Below are positions 10,439 through 21,000 of a stretch of DNA of 25,860 nt, in pieces (positions within the stretch are counted from its first letter, which is position 1; each line of letters starts with the position of its first letter). A program made the translations under genes and the position numbers. Under the pieces are notes generated by a model. That model was not told where the DNA came from and made no database searches. It saw nothing but the letters and a program-made list of their open reading frames with translations. This stretch comes from Protostelium mycophagum (Eukaryota; Evosea; Variosea; Protosteliida; Protosteliaceae). Where the stretch lies: positions 1-25,860 of the forward strand of contig MZNV01000795.1 of NCBI GenBank assembly GCA_002081555.1, given 5' to 3'.

Positions 10439-10737
10439 ATGAGCTCAGTCAAGAACATGATCTTCTTTATCCTCCTCACATCTACCCTCTTCGCTCAAGC
10501 CGGTCCCGTCTTTGGCATCGCTTGTGTCAGCGCCTGCAACGCAGGATACGTGGCATGTTGCTCTGCTGGTGGGATGGTAGCCGGTACGTGAAAGTGATGA
10601 TTGAGACTTTGTTGACATTTTGTACAGGCACATTCACTCTTGGATTGGGAGTCCCCCTTGCTGTTGCTGCCTGCTCTGTGTCTCAAGGCGCATGCATGGC
10701 AGCATGTGCGGCAGTGACAGTCGCTCCTACTATTTAA
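10439..10737 (+). CDS. Small Cys/Gly/Ala-rich protein with N-terminal signal sequence
   Basis: Two exons, 10439-10583 and 10628-10737, joined by a 44-nt GT-AG intron; 84 residues. Residues 1-21 are a signal peptide or anchor (MSSVKNMIFFILLTSTLFAQ, then AG). The mature part shows a spaced pattern: C-x3-CN-x-GY-x3-CC-x2-GG-x2-AGT-x-T, a Gly/Pro stretch, C-x5-GACMAAC and a final P-T-I. I recall uncharacterised small proteins with the same CN-x-GY ... AGT-x-T ... GACMAAC signature in nematodes, fungi and protists, but know no function. Seven cysteines suggest disulphides or a metal/lipid site outside the cytosol. Alternatively the hydrophobic Ala/Gly core could form a membrane hairpin. Codon use is like that of the neighbours. 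Confidence 0.85.
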
Positions 10738-10885
10738 ATGATGGCACAATATAAATGTGCTTATGTAACTTTTTCTCTTTTCAAAGATCGTCTGTATTGC
10801 CAATATGTTGGCACTTGATCACGTGATCTTAACGAGTTTCAAATGAATGTAACTTGGTGGTCGTACAAACTTGAGTCTCTTTTAT

Positions 10886-13615
10886 TCAAGTATATTGCTC
10901 CTCTGCTGCTAATTGTTCATAAGATGCCCTAATGCTGCGAGACTTGGTTGTTATCTTCCTCTTTGCATCACTCAATCTACAACCGGTCAGGCTCTTGGTG
11001 AAAGTCAGTGAAATTTCACTTACGAACATGATCTCCCGTTTACGTAACAAGCATTTTTCTGTGAAAAAGTGAATGTCCTGTCTGCTGGTATATCTACAAT
11101 GCTGTAAAATTCCTCGGAATTTTCCCCAATGGCCGCTATAAATAGCATGTGGCCCTGGAGAGATGAATATCCTGGTCATCTACAAACGTGTTTACAACGA
11201 ACCTGGTGTTTCGTTTTCGATCCAGTTTTTGAGAAAATATTGGTTATCTTCTTCATATTCTTCTGCCATTGAGGCAATTTCTGCGGTTTGTCTATACATT
11301 CGTTCGTAACATTCAATCCTCTACTCAATTCCACCAAACTGAAATATTTCAATTTTGAAATTCAAAAACTGAATGTTCCCGCCCAATTTTGAGTTTTCGG
11401 CTGAAATGTGCCTCTTTTTTTCAGTTCGACATGAAAATTCCTGGAAATTTTTTATGCGGCTTTACTCAAGCAGAACAAAACCCAAGGAATAATGACTCTT
11501 GAATATATACCTCTTCAATTGAAACGTGATATTATGGGACCCTTCAGAGGCTTCGCCTGTGTGTAATATAATCAACCCAATCGGTAATCTGATGAGCTCC
11601 AACAACATCACTGTTTGGTGAAACTGTCTCGTTTTAACATTATCGATGTTGTAGATCGTCTCATTCTGATGATCCGTCTCGTTGTAAAAGGAGGAAAATC
11701 TCGGATTTTGATTTTTTATTAAAAATTTTTCGAAATTGAAAAAAAATCCAGAAAATTTCCTTCAATACTTACCAGTTTGATGAACCTCGTAGAATGGTAA
11801 ACTATATTATATCCTTTGGAACTACAATAGTTCAATATCTCCACCAACGGCTCGAAATCTGCGCGCCACCCCTTCTTCCTCTCAGAGTCCAAACGGCTAT
11901 AACGGTCAATTTTGAATTTCAAATTCGAGCGGGAAGATCACCCCATGATGGAATGATCAATGTCCACGATGATGGCCTTGCTGTCACATTTCCACAGAAA
12001 GATCTTCGTCTGTATAGATGCACCTGTCATTCTGTTGGATAGAATGACTGTGTTCTCCCCTTGCTTCAACGACATCGCATCCTAATGATGTCACCAAATG
12101 TCCATGTTGCAACATGATGATGATTATGCATCTTTTTACACAGTGTGTGTGATGGCATGTTAATACCGCAGACTTCTAAACTTTTTTGCCATCACAAAGG
12201 AATTTCATTGAAATTTCACTCACGATCTGCTCGGGTGTGGGCACGATGGACGTGACTTCGTTTTCCCGAGAATTTGCAGATGATCCAGACTCAGCCAACA
12301 TGTTCGCGAGACCTTGAGACTCGCTAGATGACGTGATGTCACTTCTTGACACTTGTTTGATAGTTTGTCCCACCACGGCTACTTTTTCGGTGGAGCTCAT
12401 GGAGCGGACGCTTATCGTATCGGACTCTATACTCTCCTGAAATGTCCTTTAGATTTCACAGATTTTTGGTGAACATCACGTACATAAAAATTTTAATTGT
12501 CACACGATCTGTTTGTTTCGCAGTCTCCTCAGACCGGGTTGATCTCGATAATTACCGTGTTCATTACCGTGAAATTGAAGATTTGGCCAAAACACATTTT
12601 TATTGCAAAAAAGAAGCGTCGAATCAAACTTTTTTCTAGTAAAATTTTATAAAAATCCAAGATTGAAAAAACATTTTACAACGATCCATCTACAACGAAC
12701 CGCATAAAAATAAACCGTGAAGAATCACCAAAACAAAAACAAACCTTCAAATTAGAGTCAGAGATCGCCTTCCGCAGCCTCGCAATCGGTGAGGGACAAG
12801 CGGACAGTTCTCCGGCAGATTTCTTGAAGAGCCTCCTTTTCATGTGATTGTATTCTATCTCCGCCTTTCTTGTCTCTTCTCCTTGTGTTAGGCGTACCTG
12901 TCATTGTCATGTCAATTTGTACATCAGATGAAGGACCTCTACGTAATCTTTTGAACATTTAATGAATGATGTAGAGGGCTCACATCAGAAGGGAGAGAGA
13001 AGACGAGTGATAATGGTGATTGTATTCCGTTGATCGTCAGATCGACAATCTGAAGAGATGGTTCCCTCTGCAAAATTAGGATCATCCTTAATTCGAATCC
13101 ATTATCAAGATTTGTCATACAGTGAAAAAGTCACCTCCTTGTTGAAGAGTGTAAAACAGAGATAGAAAGGGGAGCAGGTGTTGCCATCGCTACCCTCCAT
13201 GACAACAAAGTCCTGGGCCTCAACTAATCGATAGACACACTTTGCCTCTTCTTCAATTCTTGGATCTATCACTCGGGCACGTTCTGGCTTCAGTTACATT
13301 TGTGTTTTGCATTAAGAGGTTGAAATGAAATCGTGAAAGATTACCTCTCCATACTGAAGGGCTTGAAGTCACTGCGATCGAGTTCACGCTAAGAAATATG
13401 AGACGAGATTTGAAATGTTATCATGTTTGCCACCTCGCTGCGAGAGCTTTGGTGACTCTTGGACTTTGAGGAGGGCTGAATGTATCCTTAGAATTAGTGT
13501 AATCCCAACTGTGATGATGCACTCTGTTTCTCCTCTTTGCAGTCACCTCTGGTGGAATCTTCTTCTTCGTCAGAAGATTACTCGGTTTGTCCATCACAGC
13601 GTCAGCTGCTGGCAT
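10886..13615 (-). CDS. Divergent lipin (phosphatidate phosphatase family) with altered HAD motifs
   Basis: Twelve exons: 13615-13434, 13388-13345, 13283-13135, 13067-12984, 12897-12745, 12436-12224, 12081-11942, 11896-11773, 11677-11511, 11338-11203, 11154-11024, 10976-10886; 537 residues. The N-lipin domain (about 95-150) reads DFVVMEGSDGNTCSPFYLCF and INGIQSPLSL. The C-terminal LNS2/HAD region starts near 276 (SLKQGENTVIL, TKIFLWKCD). Where active lipins have DxDGT, this has D315-I-D317-H-S319. The YxSAR motif is YHSTR (Ser357). The FGNRxxD motif is IGENSEE. Lipins make diacylglycerol from phosphatidate at ER membranes; activity here is doubtful although both motif-I Asp residues remain. 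An 80-residue Pro/Ser/Thr-rich extension precedes the N-lipin domain. The acceptor of exon 9 has an in-frame alternative at 11664, so that edge is uncertain. Confidence 0.82.
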
Positions 13616-13967
13616 TGTTTCATGTATGACCGTCACGTCTATTGGGATTAGGTAGCTTGGTGATGGTCGATTTGCAACTCCACACGAAAATTGCTAGGGC
13701 CCGCGTGAAGAAATTTGCGTTGACAACTGACGTAGATATGTCAAGCGTCATCATAAGATCTCTTAAAACAGGATCTGCCCACAGATACTATACTGGTTCA
13801 GAGTACAACTATTTGGATGGTCTCCCAAATGTTGTTGAAGGCATGTATTGTTATAGACATTAGGAATTGACTTGGCTCTTGCTGAACAGACACAAGAACA
13901 ATCAATGAGGACATCTGTCCAATGATGAAATATCTCATAAGTTCACGTAAACGTTTATATATTATAA
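13616..13967. other. 352-bp gap between rhodopsin 3' end and lipin start
   Basis: This stretch must contain the rhodopsin 3' UTR and the lipin promoter. A plus-strand open frame (13642-13863, containing ALTTDVDMSSVIIRSLKTG) looks somewhat protein-like. It has no recognisable family, no clear ATG and no splice partner, so I do not call it a gene. The minus frame upstream of the chosen lipin Met stays open for a further 70 nt, so an earlier start cannot be excluded. Confidence 0.4.
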
Positions 13968-15011
13968 TTAGGCGGAGAGGGGCTTCGCAGGTTGAGTCGT
14001 GCTGTTCATGTACTTTCCATTGTTGTTGTTGGGCTGTCTCACTTTGGTGTTGTACGCGTTGGCTGGTAAAGCGATGGCGGCGATCTCTCTGTCATTATGG
14101 AAGATGTCGGGGTGCTTGGGAGCGCCTGGGATGGTATCTGCCACGTAACCCTCAGAGTAAGGGAGGGCACTTCTAAAGAGGAACAGAGTGAAGGCGCTGT
14201 AGAGGCATTTGGCGATGACATCGAGAATGGCGAACCACAGATGTTCATAATCGACCGAAATGATGTAGCCTCCATCGGTGAGACCCCAGCAGATGGGGTA
14301 GATGGTCCATAAGACGATGAGAAGAATGGACTGGACAGTGTAAGGGCGGCGTGTGTGCTCATTCAGGAATTTTCTAAAGTGAAACAACACAATGTAGAAG
14401 ATGGGGAGGAAAGCGAGACACCCCATTCCGAACCAGATCCAGGTGGGTCCTCTGCGTACAGAGAGTCCTCCAAAGAGTCCAGTTACCACCATGATGATGT
14501 CCAAGATGATGATGAGACCGGTGAGGGTAGTTCCGGCACCAGCAAGAGAGGCCAGTTCGTAGAGGAGGAGGGGTGTGGTGATGGCCCAATCTACGTATCT
14601 AGCGTAGTAGAATTGTCTTCCATTCTCTTTGCGGACATAACCCTGCTGGAAGGCCATGGACATGTAGGCTGTAGCCGCCACAGAGCAGATGATGACAGAT
14701 GTGGCGGAAAACTTTCGTATCTTTTCTGTTCTTGCTTTGATCACAGAGATGAAGAAAATGGCAGCTGATAAGACCATAAAGCCAAAAGCTACCCAGAGAA
14801 ACACAATTCCTGGGTAGATTTCAGAAAAATGTACGGGTTTTGACAAAACAAAGAGAAAAGACATCAGCAAGAAAAAACATGAGAAGATTTCGATGAAATA
14901 AATACCTGGTGTGTTGGTGTTGTTGACTTCTGCGTTTGGATCATAATTGGCACCAGGTGTGATGACCGATCCACCCGCTGGAATTTCTCCTACTACTCCG
15001 TTGTTCGACAT
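13968..15011 (-). CDS. Microbial (type I) rhodopsin, predicted light-driven proton pump
   Basis: Modelled as two exons, 15011-14906 and 14809-13968, giving 315 residues with seven helices. Helix C reads RYVDWAITTPLLLYEL: Asp109, Thr113 and Glu120 match bacteriorhodopsin D85, T89 and D96, so this is a DTE pump. Helix F has WTIYPICW (retinal pocket), and helix G has LDVIAKCLYSAF with counterion Asp232 and retinal Schiff-base Lys236. Leu117 sits at the green-tuning position. The C-terminus (about 265-315) is hydrophilic and ends QPAKPLSA. The 96-nt intron 14905-14810 has perfect ends (GTATTT ... ACCCAG) but is in frame and free of stops. Unspliced it gives 347 residues with an extra hydrophobic segment before helix A. 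The spliced form fits the family better. It likely sits in a plasma or internal membrane. Confidence 0.93.
   Translation of the reverse strand: MSNNGVVGEIPAGGSVITPGANYDPNAEVNNTNTPGIYFIEIFSCFFLLMSFLFVLSKPVHFSEIYPGIVFLWVAFGFMVLSAAIFFISVIKARTEKIRKFSATSVIICSVAATAYMSMAFQQGYVRKENGRQFYYARYVDWAITTPLLLYELASLAGAGTTLTGLIIILDIIMVVTGLFGGLSVRRGPTWIWFGMGCLAFLPIFYIVLFHFRKFLNEHTRRPYTVQSILLIVLWTIYPICWGLTDGGYIISVDYEHLWFAILDVIAKCLYSAFTLFLFRSALPYSEGYVADTIPGAPKHPDIFHNDREIAAIALPANAYNTKVRQPNNNNGKYMNSTTQPAKPLSA
14810..14905 (-). other. In-frame stopless intron (or alternative exon) in the rhodopsin gene
   Basis: 96 nt, a multiple of three, with GT-AG ends and a polypyrimidine tract. It encodes a hydrophobic stretch (IFSCFFLLMSFLFVL) if retained. 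Splicing brings TNTPG directly against helix A (IVFLWVAFGFMVL), the usual spacing. Confidence 0.65.
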
Positions 15012-16345
15012 GCTCTAATTCTAACCGTGTAATTGAATTGATTGAATCGTTCTGCGAGCCCCCTTTAGACAAGCGTTCGTAACGTTTTCGTTGTGAGTGT
15101 GCAGTGATGATGTGCGTATCGTGTAACTCGAAGAGTTCAGATGTTTGTTCTGTGATGTGGAATGAGGACTCTTGTTTTGTTAATTCGAATCGGTTTTTGA
15201 TCCGCGTTTAATCACGAGCTGCCAACGGTTATTACCGCCCCAATTGATAGATGCTTGACTGAGGGGAAGAACAAGAAGAGAAAAGGGTGAAATATCATTG
15301 AAAACTCGTCACCTTTTGAGAAGATATGAGATTCCGTTTAACAACCAGAGAGAGCTTCAGGCCGAAAGAGGAAGGCTGTGAGTCGTGGGATGTGCTGTGA
15401 TGGTGGCGTGGAATGTTCGGAAGGCGAGATGGAAGATCAACCAAATGTGGGAGGCCCCTTAACGGCCGAAAACATAGTTTAGTTCTTTTAAATTCTCTTT
15501 AATTGAACAATTTGCTCACAACACAGAAATAATTTTCCTCCACGAGAGTTGATCACCGAAGATCTTCATGGCTACGGATTCATTTTTTCAGCGTATTTAG
15601 AAGTTGGCTTTTTGACCAAAACCCAAGACATGAAAAGTGCTGAATTTATTGAAACATAAAAGAAGTCTCTTTTTGACTTTGTGCTCTGAACGTTCTGAAA
15701 CGGTTGTTGGTAACTGTCAAAATGGAATGGAAAATATAAAATGAGATTTGATGCTTTACAACGCGTCAACATAAAAGAATAGACATTTTCTCAGGTGGAG
15801 CCTTAAGACCTATGCTACCGCAAGAAACTGCTCCTCTCGTCTCCTTGTCTTCACTGGGCAGAATCTGAGTTGCGTTTTTTGCTACGATATAACAGCGGTT
15901 GCATTCCGCGTTGTGAAATGCAACTGAGGTCGATCGAGCCATAATGCTTAGTCCTCATTCTATAAAGATATCTATACCATTGGGAGGGTTCTGTGTGGTG
16001 TTGGGTGGACACCGCCTGTTTTGATGGCAGCTTGCGGCAGTTCCACGTCACCTCGCTTAAATCTGCGAAATAGTTTTTTGTCGACGGAAATTATTGCACC
16101 GGAACGCGGTCCTACGTTCCTCAGTGGTTTTTCATCGGAGAAGATGGATGAGTTGCAGCACATCGGGTAAATGTAGACATTGCAGACTCATCCGACCACA
16201 GAGCACATTCATCAGGTCAGGGCACAGCCAAACCTAAACGTGAGTAGTTCTTACTGTGCCTTCTTGTGAATATTTTTCGCCTGAGCGATCTCTACCCAAC
16301 AGCTTCTTTTGCCATTTCACGCTCTGATTTTTGCATAGACAACAA
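15012..16345. other. 1.3-kb intergenic region between rhodopsin and coronin promoters
   Basis: The two flanking genes diverge, so both promoters lie here. No gene with introns could be assembled. Apart from the weak transposase-like scrap near 15972-16205 I see only unremarkable sequence, including a long A/T-rich part at 15480-15780. Confidence 0.5.
15972..16205 (-). mobile_element. Possible remnant of a Tc1/mariner-type transposase
   Basis: On the minus strand at about 16205-16115 one frame reads CALWSDESAMSTFTR, which resembles the second-Asp motif (xWSDESxF) of Tc1/mariner transposases. A neighbouring frame reads SSIFSDEKPL. No third acidic residue, helix-turn-helix part or terminal inverted repeat was found. 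The match rests on one short motif and may be chance. Confidence 0.2.
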
Positions 16346-17825
16346 ATGGCAGGAAGAGTCGTTCGCGCATCCAAATTTCGTCACGTTTTCGGACAGCCCT
16401 TTAAGAAGGAGCAGTGCTATGACGAGTTGAAGGTCACTCGTACCGCCTGGGACTCTAACTATGTCACTGCCAACCCTCTCTTCTTTGCCGTTCTCTGGGA
16501 AGCTGGAGGTGGTGGTTCTTTCGCCGTATATCCCTGGTCAGCTCCCGCTGGAAAGATCGACCCCAAGCTCCCTCTCGTTGCTGGACACAAGTCTGCCGTC
16601 TTAGACATTGATTTCCATCCCTTCAACGACAACCTCATTGCCTCCGTCTCTGAGGATTGTACCGCCAAGATCTGGCACATTCCCAGCACTGGACTCACCT
16701 CTACTCTCACCGAGCCCGTCCAGACTCTCTCTGGACACAAGAGAAAGGTTGGAACTGCCAAGTTCAACCCCGTCGCCGACAATCTGCTCGCCACCTCTTC
16801 TGGAGATTTCTCCGTTAAGATCTGGGATATCGAAAAGGGACAGGCCAAGCTCTCTGTAGAGGGACAGCACTCTGATCTCATCCTCTCTGTTGACTGGAAC
16901 TACAATGGAAGTCTCTTGGCTACCTCTTCCAAGGACAAAAAGGTCAGAATCGTCGACCCCAGAAACAACAGCGTTGCCGCCGTAAGTTTTTTAACATATT
17001 TTACATGTAATACTTCGCTTCCATTCCAAATCATTTTGTTCATTTTTCGCAGGAGGCCGAGGCTCACTTGGGTATTAAGCCTTCTCGTTTGACTTGGCTC
17101 GGAACCAAGGAAAAACTTTTCACCTGCGGTTCTACCAAGACCTCCGAGAGAGAGTACTGCATCTGGGATCCCAGAGACTTCTCCAAGCCACTCATCAGAA
17201 CCGCTGTCGACTCTGCCTCTGGAGTCCTCATGCCCTTCTACGACAATGACACCAACGTCCTCTTCCTCGCAGGAAAGGGAGACGGAAACATCCGTTACCT
17301 CGAGATCGTCGACGAGGAGGTTAGTCTTTCTCAATTTTTATGTTAAAAAGACATGATCTGATCGTACTTTAGCCTTACATCTACTCTCTCTCTGAGTACA
17401 AGAGCAACAACCCCCAGAGAGGTCTCTGCCTTATGCCCAAGAGATCCGTCAACGTCTCTGAGTGCGAGATCGTCAGAGTCCTCAAGCTTGGAGTCAAGAC
17501 CCTCGAGCCCATCTCTTTCCTCGTCCCCAGAAAGTCCGACATCTTCCAGGACGATCTCTACCCCGACGCCATCAGCGGAGAGCCCTCGCTCTCTTCTGCC
17601 GATTGGCTCGCTGGCAAGAACGCCGCCCCCAAGACCGCCTCCATGCAAGGAGGTTTCGTCCAGAAGGAGCGCGCCACCCCCGTCTTTGAGAAGCAAGAGG
17701 AGGCCAAGCCAAAATCTGAGAAGGAGCTCAACACCGAGATTGAGTCTTTAACAAAGAGAGTCGCCTACCTCGAGTCTGAGCTCGTCAAGAGAGACGCCAA
17801 GATCAAGGAGCTCGGAGGAAACTAA
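16346..17825 (+). CDS. Coronin (short, actin-binding WD40 protein)
   Basis: Three exons, 16346-16981, 17053-17319 and 17373-17825; 451 residues, typical of short coronins. It opens with the coronin N-terminal signature (RVVRASKFRHVFG). A seven-bladed WD40 propeller follows (DIDFHPFNDNLIASVSEDCT, KIWHIP, ATSSGDFSVKIWD, GDGNIRYLEI), then the conserved coronin extension (PRGL-like NPQRGLCLMPKRSV, VPRKSDIFQDDLYPD). The C-terminal coiled coil (about 415-451; SLTKRVAYLESELVKRDAKI) probably trimerises. The family binds F-actin and Arp2/3 and tunes actin turnover. Codons are strongly C-ending and the gene has few introns, unlike its neighbours, which suggests high expression. Confidence 0.96.
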
Positions 17826-18006
17826 ACTAAAAAATAGATCGATGTAAAACATACCACAAAGAGGTTATTTTATTGTATTGTGTCTGTTGGGGGTGTTGAG
17901 GTCGTCTCATTGTAGTTGTGATGGAAAATTCGTTGTAAAAAGGAGGGTGATAAAGAAGGCTGGTGGGAAAAAGAATAAGTGGAAAGAACGCGGTCAACGG
18001 TTCAAG

Positions 18007-21000
18007 ATGGCGCAACAGCCTGTGGTCACGAATTTTAGACTGCAGGGATTTTGGCAACAACAATCAGAAAGTAATAAGGATTCATGGACGAAAAATCTAT
18101 TGAAGTCGAGAGAGAATGAATTCATGGAGGCGAAGGAGTTGAGGTGAGTGATCACGGACTCTGGATCTACACTAAGTTGGTTTGGTCTGTCTAAATGTTA
18201 AAGTATTTACCTGGCGACTTGGAATGTAAATGGAAAGAAACCAGGAGAGTCTTTAGACCAGTTGTTATTATCAGATGAGTATAAACCGGATATATACGCT
18301 ATAGGGTAAGTCCTCGTGCATCTCGCCATCTATCTCTAACATAATCGATTATCATTCAAAATCTCGAACTCTTTGCATCATTCGTGAACTGGTCAAGCCG
18401 AATGATCTAAATAATGATCGAATCATTATTATCATTCAATCTCACAGCTAAATCTCAACATATCATCGCTTCATTAAATAATCCACAGTTTCCAAGAATT
18501 AGATTTGAGTGCAGAGAATTTCTTATTAGGTTACACACCGAATGAACCTCTATGGATGGAATCACTTACAAACACTCTCGAAAGCAGTGGCGAAAAATAC
18601 GTCCTGGTGAGACATCTCGATACATTCGGCTGTATTTTCTCGTGATATCTCCATCACGACAAAGAGGGCATTTTATTTTACAGCTTCGCCCATTTGTGCG
18701 GCCTTTCTGTTGTGCTGCAGACAAAATCCTTTTGGCTTGGGCTTCTAATCGTATTGTTGCTGTTGTATAATTTTTCTGGAGGTGCACCGCGGCATGATCA
18801 TCAAGTGACCAAAAGACTTTGCAACTCTGCTGCAGATAAATACAATACAACAATGTCCATAAATGATCAAAGTTTGTTTACGATTTATTTCTGCAGAATT
18901 TTTATGTTTTCTCTGCGAAATAAAGCAGCAGCAGTTTATTGCGTTTGTAAAAGACCGAGTTTATTACTGTGCAAAGATACACCACCTCAATGACTCACAA
19001 AACGAATACAAAATATATAATCAAGTAGAGATATCTAATGACTCGTTGTAGATGGAGACAAAAAGGGTGGTCGGTGTACTCCTCATCGTTTTTGTCAAAG
19101 AGAGTCGCAAGAGAATGATAAGTGAGATACAGACAGGACTTGCCAACATTGGTGTCATGGGCATGATGGTGAGATATCTTACTTGTCATCATGACAATGT
19201 CATCACGACAATGTCATCCGAAAATACCACATCATCAACCATAACATTATCGCGATCTCATCTGCCACGTCAGCGGATCTCTAACCGTGACGAACAGGGT
19301 AACAAAGCGGGAGTGGCGGTGCGTTTTAACGTCCACGAGACAAGCGTCTGCATCGTCAATTCTCATCTGAATGCGCACACGGAGGGTGTTATGAGAAGAA
19401 ATCAAGATTTCCATGATATCTCGAGACGTATCACTTTTGCTAACCCAAAGGGAGGGAGTGAGCCTCTACAACTGTTCCAACACGAGTGAGTTTTCTCGGA
19501 AATTTCATCAGATTTTCGCGGTATTTTTATGGTGAGATCACAGTACAGTACACAACATAGCTGCGGCACAGCCGCGTCTAAAAAAATAATACCGAGGGGA
19601 TACAACCAGATAACCATAATGTCTCCTGTTATTTTGGAAATTTCACCGACTTTTCCAGTTACGTCTTTTGGATCGGAGATTTGAACTATAGAATCGTCGG
19701 CTCTGATGCGGAAATTAAACAAAAAATAATCGATGAAGATTGGGAATACCTAATGGCTCACGATCAGGTGAGATGTCTCAAGTAATCTATCATGATATCA
19801 TAGAGATTTCACCTGCAAAATTTTCGCGGAAAAATACACGTGGAAGAGTGTAATAAATTCCACCAAAAGACTAATGAATGCGACTGTGCATGCGCCACAT
19901 TTTAAATATGCATCATGGTTACGGCATCATTTTTCTGCCTATGCAGAGGTATTCACAATGTATTGTTACCTGTACGTTACACTGTCCACACAAAGCTTTA
20001 TATGATATCGTTTTGCTGCAGCTGTGCTGCAGAAAGTCGCTTTGTAATTATAATAGATTAACCTCGACCTTCACCTCTGCAGCAGCACATTTACTTTAGA
20101 ATATTGAATATATACAGCTGTATCAACAAATACAAAACAAAGCGGCCTTTGATAAACTATCCGAAGGACCCCTCCGATTCGCCCCAACATATAAATACGA
20201 CGTCGGCACGAATAATTATGACACGAGGTGAGATGTCTCATGCGATGTCGTGTATGACAAAATGTCAGTGAGAAGCAGAGGACACCCGCTTGGTGTGACA
20301 GAATCATGTACAGAGGAGACAGCATAAACCAGGTAAATTTCCGAAAAATTCAACTTGAAACTACGGTCACGTGACTGTCGACAGGTTGACTATCGTCGAC
20401 ATGAATTGTTGACTTCAGACCACAAACCTGTCACTTCTTGCATCATCATAAAGGTAATACTATTTCTTTCTAATCAAACCGAACATTCTGTTGCATATTT
20501 TTTTACATAACGCATGAGAGTTGAAAGATATTAGAGTTGACTTGAAAATTTATTTGTCTTGCGGCAAAGTTGAATTTACTGGTATACCGTGCGAGTTTTG
20601 GCGATTTGTGTAAACCTCAACTCCTTCGCAGCACAAAAGACCAAGAAAAACTGTGCAAAGGCCAGAATATTATTCTTTCCTTCTGCACATATACCCCCCC
20701 CCTCGTCGACATTTTGTCTACATTTCTGACATGTACAGTACAAACAAGTGAATCCCAGCATGAAACAAAATGTTCAACAGGATATTTATAGAATGCTTGA
20801 CAAGGCAGTTAATGAATCGCAGCCTATGGGCATGCTCGACCGAGACGAACTCGATTTTGGACAGGTGAAAGTTCGCGGAAATTTCACGGTTTTCACAGGT
20901 TTTATTGAGATAAAACAGGTCAGATTCGGTAACCCCGTGTGTAGGACGGTCAATATAAAGGTGAAGATTATGCGAAAATTCCACGAAAATTCGAATGACA

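Noticed and set aside
12010-12023. A 14-nt intron GTGCATCTATACAG inside lipin exon 7
   Set aside because: Too short to splice; reading through gives the expected lipin sequence TGASIQTKIFLW.
13482-13489. GTATCCTT on the plus strand, a U12-type donor consensus
   Set aside because: It lies antisense inside the first lipin exon, with no plus-strand exon or matching branch point nearby.
13642-13863. Plus-strand open frame containing DVDMSSVIIRSLKTG
   Set aside because: Somewhat protein-like, but lacks an ATG, splice partners and a recognisable family; noted in the gap entry only.
13968-15011. Rhodopsin as a single uninterrupted 347-residue gene with an eighth helix
   Set aside because: A perfect GT-AG intron of 96 nt explains the extra segment, and its removal restores the normal helix A context; kept as an alternative form only.
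16459-17696. Several long open frames on the strand opposite coronin
   Set aside because: They mirror the strongly biased coronin codons and show no family features.
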